Assembly: GCA_022827185.1 (NCBI GenBank)
Contig: JAJDTM010000031.1
Span: 62,001-126,000 of the forward strand
Source: Candidatus Poribacteria bacterium
GTDB taxonomy: Bacteria; Poribacteria; WGA-4E; WGA-3G
Reading direction: 5' to 3'
DNA: 64,000 bases
Positions within the stretch are counted from its first letter, which is position 1, and every line of letters starts with the position of its first letter. This document shows positions 24,347-34,181 of the stretch, piece after piece. The notes beneath the pieces are model-generated. The model was not told where the DNA came from and did not search any database. It saw only the letters and a program-made list of their open reading frames with translations. The position numbers and the translations under genes were made by a program.

Positions 24347-27300
24347 TTATAAAATGTTTTCGATGCTCAAGGGCTGAGCCATCTTCTGATTTTCGGTTTC
24401 TAATTTCTCGCGACTTGCGACGACACAAATTGAGGCTTTATCCTGATTTTCCTCAAGCACTTGGAGGAGTGCGCGTTTCACCGCCTTGGGCGTTGCGTGT
24501 CGGAGTTGCACATACCTATTTTCGAGCATTTCCTGCGTCTGCCCAGTGAGGTAGTGTGTGAGAGTATCGGTTGAGGCTCGGCTGGGACGGATTGTCTGTA
24601 GGTAATCCGCTGCTGTCCCAATAATCGCCTTGTCAATGTCAGTCTGCGTCCATTCCGTCCGTTTGAGATAATCAGCAGTCTGTTCAAAGACGTTCAGCGT
24701 GCGAGCGACATGCGGATCCGCATACGATCCGTGATATAGACAGGCATCAAACGGGTCATAAACGAACCCTCCGACGTAGGCATTACCTTTGAATCGGACT
24801 TCGGGGAGTATGTAATCGTGCCACAAGATATGTGCGCCGATAGTCAAGAGGGTTGAATCCGGATGTGAGTAGTGTGGTGCGGGCATCACCTGCGTACAGT
24901 GTGCTACTTGAATAGGTGCTGCCAATCCTTCACGTGGTGCGGTATCAAAAGGTTTAAAACCGGTGAGTGCTGGCGTTATCGGTTCATCGCGCATATTGCC
25001 GATCCACTCAGCGAGTTTTCTCTGAAGCGTCCCGAAAGCTGCATCGGAACCCGTAAAACTGGCAGTAACGCGACTGCGGACTAATAGGAAATCTCGGATC
25101 TGTTCAATGCAACTACAGAGCTCCTCATGAGATTCGTCAAAACGCTCAAGTAGCATTTCACTTGTGCGTAGCTGCGGGAGTCCAAAGACAACTTCTGATA
25201 GATGTGCCTGTGGCGAAAATCCGCGTGCAGCATGGTGAGTTGCCACAACTAAGCCGTAAGGAAATCGGACACTATTCATCATAGTTGTGCGATATTCTGT
25301 TACTGCTTGGCGTAAAACATCGCGCAGTCGTTCAGTATTACACGGGTTCACGGCGAAAACCAGGTCGTGCAAGACATTCAAGGCATCTTCCATTTTATTG
25401 TCAAGTGCTTTGAGGCGAAACTGCATATTCAACACAGGTTGACCAGAGTCAAGGGCGTGTGTGCTAAAGTTAGGAGAACATTCTAATCCGCCAGTAGCTG
25501 CCGCGGTGCGTTGTGCTATCTGTTCGTAATTCATATTACCGGCACCGAGTTTGCTGATAGCATCGGTGTATCTGGGGAGATACTGCCAAAGATGTTGTGG
25601 TAACCCTTGCAAATCAAAATTTAACACGAGGTAATTCACGCCGTTGGAAAAAACATCGCTTCGGAGCAAGGAACATCCACTAACTGTTTCAACGGTTGTA
25701 GGAATATGCAGAGGCTTCTCGGGGAGATCAGATACACGCAGCTGCGGTAATTTCGCCAAATCCTCCGGTGAATTGGGCTGTCCATTGAGACGTTCCAGTT
25801 CAGCGGCATCGGCAGTAACTTCTATCATCTGTTCATCGGTGAGTTGGGTGCGGATCGCTTTTAGACGTTCATTCAGATTCGTATCAAGACGGGCTTGCAT
25901 ACCTGGGTCAGGCGAGAGGACGGTTGTTAGCCGATGTGGGTTGTTAAGGATGCGTTCATGAATCAGTTCATTAAAGATGCGTGGATTTTGTTCCCAACGT
26001 TGACGGATGGCAGATAGGCAAGTGCCCATCGTTAAAAAAAGGGTCGGCTCTCTTTCGTATATCCATGATTGAATGACACGCTGTATCATCCGAAACGGGA
26101 ACATCGGCGTGATTTCCTGGTAGTCATAAGTCGCTTGTTGAAATGCTACTTCTACGCTTGCTTTGTCAATTTCTGCATTTGCAATTTGGGTCAATGTATT
26201 GACAACTAATTCCGTGAAAGTTTCTACGCGATCTACTTCGCTTCCCTTCAAGGCAATCCGAAAGGTGTTGTGTGGACCTGTTCTGCTGACCCCAAGCGGC
26301 ATAATAAATCCGGGATCAAATAGATCAGTGCCGAGTTTTGAATCAATGATCGCCTTACGGAGCGGGGATCCCTGGTTGCCGAGCAAAATTAGGCTTAAGA
26401 TATTGCATAAGACGACATCTTCAGGATCCGTTGCATCTCCGATGAGCCAGCTGAGCATGAGGTACGTTTTTTCGGCGTGCGATTGCGCTGCCTCAATTGG
26501 ATAGGTATCTCTCACGATTCGCGGGCCTTGCCACTTCGGTTGGTGTGTGATTTCGGAACGGAGAGGATGTAGATCCTCATTTATCTCGGTCTTTGGAATT
26601 GCCGTCAGTTTGTCGGCAAGAAATGTGAGATAGTCGCTTGTTGGGATATTACCGTAGAAAAAGAAATAACTGTTGCTTGGATGATAGTAAGTCTGATGAA
26701 AATCCTTGAATTGGGCGTAGGTTAACTCCGGCATCGCCTTTGGGTCGCCGCCAGCATTATAAGAATAAAGCGTGTCTGGTAGCAGTCCACATCCCGCGGA
26801 AAGACACAGGAGTCCCTCTGGGTCAGAATACCCCGCCTTTACCTCATTATAAACAATACCGTTTATTTTTAAATCGCCAGTAGGCTTGTCCAGATTGACT
26901 GGTTCAAGATGATGCCCTTCACGTTTGAAAGTTTCTTCTGCCAACAGTGGATGATAAACGGCATCAAAGAAAATCTCTGCCATGTTAAATAAGTCTTTTC
27001 TGACATTGCTCGATGCATAATAATATGCATGATCGGTCCAATTCATGGCATTTGTACTTGCGAGGCTCATCTTTATCATCTCAAAGAACACTTCTCTTAC
27101 TGGGTAGTTACGAGATCCTGCCATCACTGAATGCTCAAGGATGTGTTGTAACCCTGTATCATCGGGTGTTGGTGTTATTGGACTGATTGAGAACCAGTTG
27201 TTGGTATCGTCTGTCCAGAGATGGAGTAAGCGTGCGCCGCTCTGCGGATGCAAGAGTTCTATTGCGATTGCACGCAATTCGTCAATGGGTGTGACGGCTT

Positions 27301-27388
27301 TTACCTCAAAGCCGTGAAGATGTTGTCCCGGATGCAGACTAACAGGCGGGTATAATGAATTTTGCTCATTACTCTGTTTTAAATCCAT
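24347..27388 (-). CDS. M16C metalloprotease, presequence protease (PreP) family
   Basis: This 1013-residue protein matches the PreP/Cym1 branch of M16 metalloproteases in length and two-lobed layout. The inverted zinc motif is H82-I-L-E85-H86, with the distal ligand expected in IVYNEVKAG. These enzymes form a closed chamber and degrade short unfolded peptides. No signal peptide is seen, so it probably works in the cytoplasm. ATG 27388 has GGAG at suitable spacing; an in-frame ATG at 27442 lacks a ribosome site. The gene converges on the membrane protein at 22433 with only 6 bases between their stops. A role in peptide recycling is inferred. Confidence 0.92.
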   Translation of the reverse strand: MDLKQSNEQNSLYPPVSLHPGQHLHGFEVKAVTPIDELRAIAIELLHPQSGARLLHLWTDDTNNWFSISPITPTPDDTGLQHILEHSVMAGSRNYPVREVFFEMIKMSLASTNAMNWTDHAYYYASSNVRKDLFNMAEIFFDAVYHPLLAEETFKREGHHLEPVNLDKPTGDLKINGIVYNEVKAGYSDPEGLLCLSAGCGLLPDTLYSYNAGGDPKAMPELTYAQFKDFHQTYYHPSNSYFFFYGNIPTSDYLTFLADKLTAIPKTEINEDLHPLRSEITHQPKWQGPRIVRDTYPIEAAQSHAEKTYLMLSWLIGDATDPEDVVLCNILSLILLGNQGSPLRKAIIDSKLGTDLFDPGFIMPLGVSRTGPHNTFRIALKGSEVDRVETFTELVVNTLTQIANAEIDKASVEVAFQQATYDYQEITPMFPFRMIQRVIQSWIYEREPTLFLTMGTCLSAIRQRWEQNPRIFNELIHERILNNPHRLTTVLSPDPGMQARLDTNLNERLKAIRTQLTDEQMIEVTADAAELERLNGQPNSPEDLAKLPQLRVSDLPEKPLHIPTTVETVSGCSLLRSDVFSNGVNYLVLNFDLQGLPQHLWQYLPRYTDAISKLGAGNMNYEQIAQRTAAATGGLECSPNFSTHALDSGQPVLNMQFRLKALDNKMEDALNVLHDLVFAVNPCNTERLRDVLRQAVTEYRTTMMNSVRFPYGLVVATHHAARGFSPQAHLSEVVFGLPQLRTSEMLLERFDESHEELCSCIEQIRDFLLVRSRVTASFTGSDAAFGTLQRKLAEWIGNMRDEPITPALTGFKPFDTAPREGLAAPIQVAHCTQVMPAPHYSHPDSTLLTIGAHILWHDYILPEVRFKGNAYVGGFVYDPFDACLYHGSYADPHVARTLNVFEQTADYLKRTEWTQTDIDKAIIGTAADYLQTIRPSRASTDTLTHYLTGQTQEMLENRYVQLRHATPKAVKRALLQVLEENQDKASICVVASREKLETENQKMAQPLSIENIL

Positions 27389-27475
27389 CTTGATCTCCAA
27401 AGTTTGGTATTTGTGGAATACGAATGAGGAAACATCCGACAATCTTGGGGTGTATGATTAATTGTAGACTTTACT

Positions 27476-27987
27476 CTAATTTGCTGTCTTCTGTAAATGG
27501 ATATTTCCACCAGAGGTGCGCAATTTCAGTGTGGGACCGCCACCATTTATACGACCTTCCAACCTATTTTTTGGAGTCTTCCGCTGAATAACTGGTTCTA
27601 CCGTGAAGTCCGTTGAGATGCGTCCACCACTGGCTTTTGCTTCTAAGTCAACTGCGACATCTGGGTTAAGCGTGAGGATTATTTTACCGCCCGATGTGCG
27701 CAAACTACATTCACTCTGGGGTTGTGTTGTCATAGCGGCTTGGATGGAGCCTCCTGAAGTTCGCGCTGTCACATTCCTGCCGATGCCTCCTAACCAGATA
27801 GTGCCTCCAGAGGTTCGGACATCTGTTCCACCGCTACAATCCACGCCTTTGATGCTGCCCCCTGAAGTCCTGCCTGAAATAAAGCCCTGAATTGCCCCAA
27901 AGCGGAGGCTGCCGCTGCACCGAACTGCGATAAAACGTTTAAAGTTCCGCCGCTTTTGACATCATAGGTTTTTTCAATCTTTTCCAA
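27476..27987 (-). pseudogene. DUF4097-like beta-helix protein, frameshifted
   Basis: Two overlapping minus-strand frames together make one DUF4097-like protein of about 170 residues. The N-terminal part (27987 down to about 27898) starts MEKIEKTYDVKSGGTLNVLS. The rest continues in another frame as AIQGFISGRTSGGSIKGVD and then regular TSGG repeats that form a right-handed beta helix. Inserting one base into the G run at 27895-27898 restores a single frame. Either the gene is newly broken, a -1 slip is used, or it is a sequencing error. DUF4097 proteins have been linked to envelope or adhesin-like roles. A related domain begins the fusion protein at 39729. Confidence 0.75.
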
Positions 27988-28032
27988 AGCAGGTTCCTCC
28001 GCTGCTATAGGTCATTTAGTTTTAGGTGTTTT

Positions 28033-28075
28033 TCGATTTGGGGCGACAGGTCGCGAGCCCAGCTCGCTCCTACAG
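28033..28075. repeat. variable-stem hairpin with TCCTACA tail
   Basis: GCGAGC and GCTCGC pair across CCA and are followed by TCCTACAG. This is the same loop and tail type as copies near 11.7 kb and 30.96 kb, with a different stem. Confidence 0.55.
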
Positions 28076-28197
28076 ACATATATCGCGATTTGACGTGCAC
28101 TCTTAGTGGAAAACTAAATACCCTACACTGATTCAGGTCTAAAGGGAAAGCATCACCTGCCTGGAACGTTCTAAACGTTATTCCAGACAGGTGCAGC

Positions 28198-28755
28198 CTA
28201 TGATTCGCCATTCTGCTGTTGTGTCCGAATTTCTTGGAGTATCTCGACAACAGTCTCCATCTGCCCTTCAAGTTTGGCGATTCGCTGTTCGGCAGATGGC
28301 ACGTCCTCATCCTCGTCTGAGGTGACCTCAACGGTTTCGGCGGTATCAACATGATTTTCTTGTGCTTGTCCACTCCACATATCTTTGAGGAAAGAAGGCA
28401 TGGATTGCCGGACAACCTCGCTGACATCTTTGAGTTCGTCACCGATGGTTTTTTTCATGTGATCGAAGTCAAAATCATCGACATATCCCTCTTTGACGTA
28501 TGCCGCAACTTGGTGGCATGCGAAACAGATATCGCCAAAAGTGGCATCATCTACTTCCAAGGGTTCAAACAGACCTTCGGGGACTGCGCCGAGTTCAGAT
28601 AGCAGGTTAAGTGCATTGTTGAATTGTCGCGCGCATCGCTCTTCACCGTCCATAAAGCGGTCTGAAATTGCTGACGTTTCTACAATGCGTGCTGTAGTTT
28701 CTAATAGCCGTAGAACTTTACGAATTTCCTTTTGGGATTCACGTTCGTTAGACAT
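28198..28755 (-). CDS. hypothetical acidic protein with C-terminal coiled coil
   Basis: This 185-residue protein is not one I recognise. It is mostly helical and acidic, with no signal peptide. A single C-F-A-C-H motif sits near residues 78-82. This is the sequence of a c-type haem site, but without export it is more likely a metal site or chance. Residues about 140-155 are a run of acidic residues, and about 155-180 form a predicted coiled coil (QRIAKLEGQMETVVEILQEI) that could mediate oligomerisation. AAGGAGA precedes the ATG at good spacing, so the start is well supported. Confidence 0.65.
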   Translation of the reverse strand: MSNERESQKEIRKVLRLLETTARIVETSAISDRFMDGEERCARQFNNALNLLSELGAVPEGLFEPLEVDDATFGDICFACHQVAAYVKEGYVDDFDFDHMKKTIGDELKDVSEVVRQSMPSFLKDMWSGQAQENHVDTAETVEVTSDEDEDVPSAEQRIAKLEGQMETVVEILQEIRTQQQNGES

Positions 28756-28783
28756 GGTTTTCTCCTTATTCGGTCGATTTGCT

Positions 28784-29139
28784 TATATAGAGTCCTTCAA
28801 GTTTGAAAAGGATAGTAAAAAATGATTCTTTAATTATTAAATTCGGTTAATTCCAAACGCTTGAGGATTATCAAAGGTCTCTTAACAATTGGAACGCTGC
28901 CAGAGGAACATCCCCAGCAACTCAGAAGTAATCGTTAAGAAGTTGCCTATCGGGTTCATCTATATAGATTCACTTCAAACCGAAAGGATAGTGGAAAAGA
29001 GAAAATAATACCATTTCTGAAAGTAAATGTTGCATTCACAACTTCTCCGAAAGGGGCCACGGTGGCACAAACTCTCACTGTGAGGCAAGTTTATGCTACA
29101 TGTACATTGAGAAGTATTCAATCAGAAATGGTAATTGAC
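28784..29139. repeat. intergenic region with direct and inverted repeats
   Basis: No gene is seen here. A 40-base direct repeat, beginning TATATAGA and containing AAGGATAGT, occurs at 28784-28823 and 28961-29000. An inverted pair, TACCATTTCTGA at 29009-29020 and TCAGAAATGGTA at 29122-29133, encloses ACTCTCACTGTGAGGCA at 29071-29087, the core also found in the foldback repeats at 18 and 39.6 kb. Confidence 0.65.
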
Positions 29140-30357
29140 TTATCGAGAGGCATCCGACTTTAATTCAGCGACGTTTCGACGGATTTTAATCACTGCTTTA
29201 ACAATGTCTTCTATGTCCTCTTCGCTTGCCATTAGGACGTTTTGGCTTAGGGAGAGACCTGTCTGACATATTTTTTCTGTCTCAGGACAATGTACATCAT
29301 CATAATTGAGGTTATGTCCGAAAAGGTTAGAGGCAAGGAACGCGGCACGATACATAGGCGTGGAATACCAATATCCCATAGGTATTCCTTCGGCTCGCAT
29401 CGCACGGAGGAAGGTCTCACGTGAGATGCCTTCAAACTCTTCGGCATCGAAAATAGCCTTATAGCCGTGGCAGCCGCCGCGCGTTGCTCGCGGATCAAGT
29501 GGTGCGACTTTAATGCCTGGCACCTCACCGAGCCAACCGTCTAACCATCGCATATTCTTATGTCGGTAGTTGGTTTCAGCCTCAAGCCGAGTTAGGCGGG
29601 AGAGGAGGAGACCGCCCTGCCATTCTGTCATGCGGAAGTTGCCACCGAAGGGTTCCGCGTCTCCGAATTCAGCGTCGGGTAGTGTGCGACCACAGTTATG
29701 CAATGCGTAAGCGCGTTCATAGAGTTCGCGATCGTTTATTAGGACAATGCCACCTTCACCTGCACAAAGGTTTTTCGAGGACTGGAAACTGAAACATCCA
29801 AAGTGTCCCCAACTGCCGACACCTCGTCCGCGCCATTCTGCACCGTGTGCTTGTGCACAGTCCTCCACAATCTTGAGATTATGTCGATTCGCGATGTCAA
29901 CAAGTGCGTCTAAGTCTGCTGGATATCCTGCGATATGGACCGGTAAGATGACTTTTGTCTTATCCGTTATTGCGGCTTCAACTTTTGAAGGGTCCAATAG
30001 GAAACTGTCTGGTGCGGTATCTACGAAAACTGGCGCGGCATGCGTCATGAGGATCGCAACGACTGTTGCTTGAAAGGTGTAGGATGTTGTAATGACTTCA
30101 TCACCGGGGCAGACACCCGCTGCTTTTAGGGCGATATAGAGTGCCGAAGTGCCACTATTGACGCAGACACCGTAGTTCGCACCTTGGAATTCAGCGAACT
30201 GTTGTGCGAATTCTGGAACTTTCGGTCCGCCAACGCCCCATTGTCCGCTTTTGTAAATAGTTTCAAATGCTTCGATATCGGCAGGATCCTGCGTGGGCCA
30301 TGTAGGGAAACCAGCAGTTCGGACAGGTTCACCGCCGTTTATTGCCAATGTTGCCAT
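29140..30357 (-). CDS. DegT/DnrJ/EryC1/StrS aminotransferase
   Basis: This 405-residue fold-type I PLP enzyme has the family layout: GSGTSAL-like substrate loop (CVNSGTSALYIAL), D166 in VEDCAQAHGA, and the PLP lysine K195 in FSFQSSKNLCAGEGG. Enzymes of this family transaminate keto-sugars for surface glycans, or act in aminoshikimate and related pathways. The start is ATG 30357 because GGGGGA lies just upstream; a TTG 18 bases earlier is in frame. No nucleotide-sugar genes lie next to it, so the sugar is unknown. DUF402 is immediately upstream on the same strand. Confidence 0.9.
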   Translation of the reverse strand: MATLAINGGEPVRTAGFPTWPTQDPADIEAFETIYKSGQWGVGGPKVPEFAQQFAEFQGANYGVCVNSGTSALYIALKAAGVCPGDEVITTSYTFQATVVAILMTHAAPVFVDTAPDSFLLDPSKVEAAITDKTKVILPVHIAGYPADLDALVDIANRHNLKIVEDCAQAHGAEWRGRGVGSWGHFGCFSFQSSKNLCAGEGGIVLINDRELYERAYALHNCGRTLPDAEFGDAEPFGGNFRMTEWQGGLLLSRLTRLEAETNYRHKNMRWLDGWLGEVPGIKVAPLDPRATRGGCHGYKAIFDAEEFEGISRETFLRAMRAEGIPMGYWYSTPMYRAAFLASNLFGHNLNYDDVHCPETEKICQTGLSLSQNVLMASEEDIEDIVKAVIKIRRNVAELKSDASR

Positions 30358-30378
30358 CTTTCTATCCCCCTTCAATTC

Positions 30379-30933
30379 CTAAGGTAGTTTTGCTACATAA
30401 TCCTGCAAATCAGGAAGCTGCGCGCTGTTAAATACCGCTTGCAAGCGAGGTTCCAAACGACCCTCTTCAACTTCAGCGATTAATGCTGTTAGGACACTTT
30501 GTGCTTTTCTTTTTAATTCAGCGTCAATTGCGCCATTTTGAATGGCTTCCTCAAATTCGTCCTCATCCTGAATTTGATATGTGCCGTCTGGGTTTATCCA
30601 GAGATCTAAAAACAGATCGGTTATTTCAAAGCAATCGAGTTTCCCTGCTACATTTACGCGCCGCTTGACGGGTTTCATAATATCGCAATAATAACCGGTC
30701 CATTCGTTATCGAGATTGTAAACTTTACCGACATCATACCAAAGTCCTGTGAACACGAACCAGACGACGGCGAAGTTATCACCTAAAACTGTCTTGCCAT
30801 TCTGAACTATCGGTGAGGACGGTTTAACTCGCTGAGATGTGACAATCACATCGTCGTCCAGATAAAGCAACTCTTGTTGGAAGTGATTAACTCGGTCCGG
30901 AGGTCTTTTATAGGTAAGTGTTACAGTTTCCAA
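30379..30933 (-). CDS. DUF402 family protein
   Basis: This 184-residue protein carries a DUF402 domain, recognisable from FVFTGLWYDVGKVYNL, GYYCDIMKPVKR and DLFLDLWINPDG. The family folds as a beta barrel, and some members are nucleotide phosphatases (Ntdp-like) or part of FomD. A TTG start at 30933 is preferred, as AAGGAAA lies nine bases upstream; the longer frame to 30957 also begins with TTG but lacks that spacing. It sits 21 bases upstream of the DegT gene on the same strand, so the two probably share a transcript. Whether it is a hydrolase here cannot be told. Confidence 0.75.
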   Translation of the reverse strand: METVTLTYKRPPDRVNHFQQELLYLDDDVIVTSQRVKPSSPIVQNGKTVLGDNFAVVWFVFTGLWYDVGKVYNLDNEWTGYYCDIMKPVKRRVNVAGKLDCFEITDLFLDLWINPDGTYQIQDEDEFEEAIQNGAIDAELKRKAQSVLTALIAEVEEGRLEPRLQAVFNSAQLPDLQDYVAKLP

Positions 30934-30957
30934 TTTTTTATATTTCCTTGCGAACAA

Positions 30958-30984
30958 ATTCGGGGTTACAAACCCCTCCTACAT
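30958..30984. repeat. short hairpin with TCCTACA tail
   Basis: GGGGTT and AACCCC pair across ACA, followed by TCCTACATT, between the DUF402 and homocysteine methyltransferase genes. It has the same tail as the hairpins at 28.05 kb and 36.28 kb. Confidence 0.55.
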
Positions 30985-32055
30985 TTATGTCGAATGGTAG
31001 GACAAAATCGCCTCACGGAAGGCTTTTATATGTTTTGGTGTTGTACCACAACAGCCGCCTATTAAGTAAGCACCGGTTTCAATGAGCGTAGGCACATGAC
31101 TTGCCATATCTGATGGTGTCTGCGTATAGACAGTGTTATGGTTTTCGTCAAGCTTCGGCATGCCAGCATTTGGATATGCCATCATCCGTTTTCCGTCGAT
31201 TCTGGTTTCAGCAAGTGCCGTACGGAGTTGCTGGATACCATTAATCGCGTAAGGCATCCCTGTATGTTCATCACGTCTGGATTCAGCACCGCAGTTCACA
31301 CCGATGATATTAACAGATTCTAACAGCGAATCTCCACGTGAAAAATCGTTGTTCATTAGGATGTCAAGTAAATCAGTGGGGGAATTACCCCAATCCGTCC
31401 GATAAATGATATTACCTGTCCGCCGTTCCTTTGTCCATTTGTACGTCAAATTTACTGCAATAGGCAGACCAGCTTCACGTGCGACATCTACAGCGATCGC
31501 TGCCTCTTTTGCTGAAAACATCGTCTCAAGGCACAGGAAATCGACGCCTTCTTCTGCTAAGGTGTGGATCACTAATTTATGTGCTTCCCTTGCGTCATCA
31601 TTTGGAATCCCGAAAGTGGTATCTCCGCTATCGGCTTCTATTGCGCCGGGAGAGGGGCCGACGGAGCCTGCTATGTACACTTCTTTGCCACTTCGCGCGA
31701 CGGCTGCTTTTGCGTGTTGAACAGCGCGTCGTGTGAGCCGTTGTGCACCCAATGCGTCTTGTCCAGCCATTTCCAAGTGAAGTGGAGATGCTACAAACGT
31801 ATTTGTTCCAATCACCTCAGCACCTGCATTGATATAGTCCGAATGAATGTCAATAACAGTATCGGGATGCAATTCATTAGCGAGTGCGCTGTTTGCGAGT
31901 TCTATACTGCGTGCAAATAATTGCGAACCGAATCCACCATCGTATAGAATCGGTTTATCAGATTTTAATCGTTCTCGAAAGTTTTTAATTTTACCTTGCG
32001 GTTCGGTGAGGTGTACTAACGGTTTTACGTTCCTCTCCGTATACCCGCCCTCCAT
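30985..32055 (-). CDS. homocysteine S-methyltransferase domain protein
   Basis: This 356-residue TIM barrel of the Hcy-binding family has LYDGGFGSQL at the start of the barrel and the zinc-site pair C335-C336 in GGCCGT; a third zinc cysteine is expected in GVNCGAES. It should bind zinc and accept a methyl group onto homocysteine or another thiol. There is no pterin or cobalamin domain, unlike full MetH. It is followed upstream on the same strand by a corrinoid reactivase and a B12-binding protein, which supports methyl transfer from a free corrinoid protein. The first dozen residues are encoded by a sequence that recurs at the window end. Confidence 0.88.
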   Translation of the reverse strand: MEGGYTERNVKPLVHLTEPQGKIKNFRERLKSDKPILYDGGFGSQLFARSIELANSALANELHPDTVIDIHSDYINAGAEVIGTNTFVASPLHLEMAGQDALGAQRLTRRAVQHAKAAVARSGKEVYIAGSVGPSPGAIEADSGDTTFGIPNDDAREAHKLVIHTLAEEGVDFLCLETMFSAKEAAIAVDVAREAGLPIAVNLTYKWTKERRTGNIIYRTDWGNSPTDLLDILMNNDFSRGDSLLESVNIIGVNCGAESRRDEHTGMPYAINGIQQLRTALAETRIDGKRMMAYPNAGMPKLDENHNTVYTQTPSDMASHVPTLIETGAYLIGGCCGTTPKHIKAFREAILSYHST

Positions 32056-32149
32056 TACATTACGGGCTATGCGCTTAGGATTATCCTGAAAACCTATAAT
32101 CCTGTAAATCTCTAAATCTTATAAATCATAGTTCAGGCTTTTGCCTTCC

Positions 32150-34039
32150 TTACAACGTTACGGGCATCCGTTTGAATTGACACCCTTCCACGAAGATGTC
32201 AAAGAAGTCCGGCGTGGTCTCCAATTCAATATGTTCAATGTTGTTGACGAATGCTTCAACATCTGCGCGTTTTTTGTCGGAAAGGAGTACAGTGGTCGCG
32301 CCTGCTACTGCGGCGTTGCCGATTTTGACGATATTTGTTTCTGGGACAGGTGCGAGAAATCCGATTTCGATTGCATCCTGTAGGTTAACATAATTAGCAA
32401 AACCGCCCGCCAGAAAGAGTTTTGTGATGTCTTCGGGCGCACAACCGAAATGTCGGAGGACGATATACTGTCCACAATAGTTTGCAGCCTTCGCTTGTGC
32501 CAGATTGCTTGCGTCCTCGCGTGAAAAGGTAATCCCGTGTTCGGGTAAAAGCGGTATAATGCGTTGCTTCCTATCTGCAAAAACGCCTTTTGGACTCATC
32601 TGATCGTTTCGACGCAACTCGGCAAGCAGCGAAATCAATCCGGAACCGCACAGACCTTGTGGTGTTTCTCCATCAATCGTCGTATAATCGAAATGGCTGT
32701 CATGCCATTTCACAGCCTCAATGGCACCGGGATAGGCGGGCATTCCGTATTCAATACCGCCACCTTCAAATGCTGGACCGGCGGGACACGATGCGGCTAC
32801 CATTCGCTTCGCATTTCCGACAATCACCTCTGTGTTCGTTCCGACATCAACTAACATGATGACCTCCTCCTGTGAGGCGATGTCAATTGCGACTAAATCC
32901 GCTGCGACATCTGCACCGACATGACTGGCGATCAACGGTAGGCTGTACACCATCGCTTTCGGATTCGCACGGATCCCTAAGCGGCGCGTCTTTTCTGTAA
33001 GCGAAGTGGTTGAACGGATGCCATCCCGATATTCATGCTCAATCAGGGATTTATAGGGTTTCTGCCCGATGCTTTGGACATCCTGTTTGAAGAAAATATC
33101 GCGCATCGTCGTGTTTCCTACAACGACAATCTCATAAATTTCCTGTCGGACGAAATTGTGTCGGGTACACATCTCCATGATTTCGCTGTTTAATGCGGCG
33201 ATAAGCGAACGGCGTAGTTCACCGTGGAATTCACCGTCGTAGGTGATGCGGTTCATGATATCACTGCCACCGAAACGTTGTGGGTTTTCAAAGGAACTGA
33301 CGGAGACCGTCTTTCCGTTCTCCAAATCCACCAGATTTGCTACGACTGTGGTTGTTCCGATATCAATTGCTAACCCATAAAGATGCCCTCGGTAACGATC
33401 AATAGGTTCGTCGTTGTAATAGACAACTCCATCGCTATGGGTAACCTTTGGGCTTAATTCCAGTGCTTTGTTGTCATCTATCCGGGTATGCGTTAGGATC
33501 CTCGGCGTGCGGCGGAGCGGTGTGAATTCAATGTCTGCATCAACATCAAGCACAACTGCTTGGCAGGCGAGGCGGTAGTTATCTCGTAGGAAAGCTTCTG
33601 CTTCGTTAGGCGGTTGGAGGCTGTCCATCCCACGTTTAATCTCAACGATACATTCGTGGCACTGTCCGGTTCGGAAGCAAGAGGTGGGTACTTGGACAGT
33701 TAAATCGTCTGCATAGTCAAAAATGGTTTTCCCGGGTGTGAGTTGATAGGTTTCTCCGTCACATGTGATTGTGCCTTGTGATTTCGCTGTTCCATCAGGC
33801 GCATCGGTTTCCCAAGCACTCCGATAATCTAATTTATCGTCCCCGACACAGAGGAGCCCTGTCCCTTCATCAATTTTCCGTTGGTTTCGGCACCCGAATT
33901 TCGCGGTGCAGTGGTCAAATCGATTTTTGTAGGGACATCGATAAGTTGCTTGTTCATCCGCATGGACGACCAAACCTTCAAAAATCTGTGTAATCTTGTT
34001 GAGGCGTTTCTCATACTCTGCTTTATCTATTTTTTTCAT
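32150..34039 (-). CDS. corrinoid activation protein, 2Fe-2S plus ASKHA (RACE-like)
   Basis: This 629-residue protein has the layout of reductive activators of corrinoid enzymes. A plant-type 2Fe-2S ferredoxin domain (about 90-165, ligands C121, C127, C130 and C159) is followed by a linker and a DUF4445/ASKHA ATPase domain (about 215-620, LAIDIGTTTVVANLV, VDVGTNTEVIVGN). It should reduce inactive Co(II) on its partner using ATP. An unusual 80-residue N-terminal extension holds four further cysteines (C35, C44, C50, C64) that could bind a second metal centre. It lies between the homocysteine methyltransferase and the B12-binding protein. Confidence 0.9.
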   Translation of the reverse strand: MKKIDKAEYEKRLNKITQIFEGLVVHADEQATYRCPYKNRFDHCTAKFGCRNQRKIDEGTGLLCVGDDKLDYRSAWETDAPDGTAKSQGTITCDGETYQLTPGKTIFDYADDLTVQVPTSCFRTGQCHECIVEIKRGMDSLQPPNEAEAFLRDNYRLACQAVVLDVDADIEFTPLRRTPRILTHTRIDDNKALELSPKVTHSDGVVYYNDEPIDRYRGHLYGLAIDIGTTTVVANLVDLENGKTVSVSSFENPQRFGGSDIMNRITYDGEFHGELRRSLIAALNSEIMEMCTRHNFVRQEIYEIVVVGNTTMRDIFFKQDVQSIGQKPYKSLIEHEYRDGIRSTTSLTEKTRRLGIRANPKAMVYSLPLIASHVGADVAADLVAIDIASQEEVIMLVDVGTNTEVIVGNAKRMVAASCPAGPAFEGGGIEYGMPAYPGAIEAVKWHDSHFDYTTIDGETPQGLCGSGLISLLAELRRNDQMSPKGVFADRKQRIIPLLPEHGITFSREDASNLAQAKAANYCGQYIVLRHFGCAPEDITKLFLAGGFANYVNLQDAIEIGFLAPVPETNIVKIGNAAVAGATTVLLSDKKRADVEAFVNNIEHIELETTPDFFDIFVEGCQFKRMPVTL

Positions 34040-34181
34040 ATTTTTAACTATTAAATCTGGTCACCGTTCCCTGTGCAAGCCTATAAAGGCTTGCAGGACA
34101 ATGTTTTGCGGTGGTTTTCGGTGGATTCCAATGGCTTCTGGATTATAAAAGGTTTATTAATCGTTTGAAATCTGCGAAGCG

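Noticed and set aside
28005..28442. 145-codon minus-strand frame overlapping the hypothetical protein at 28198
   Set aside because: It covers the C-terminal part of a better-supported gene in another frame and extends into a repeat hairpin.
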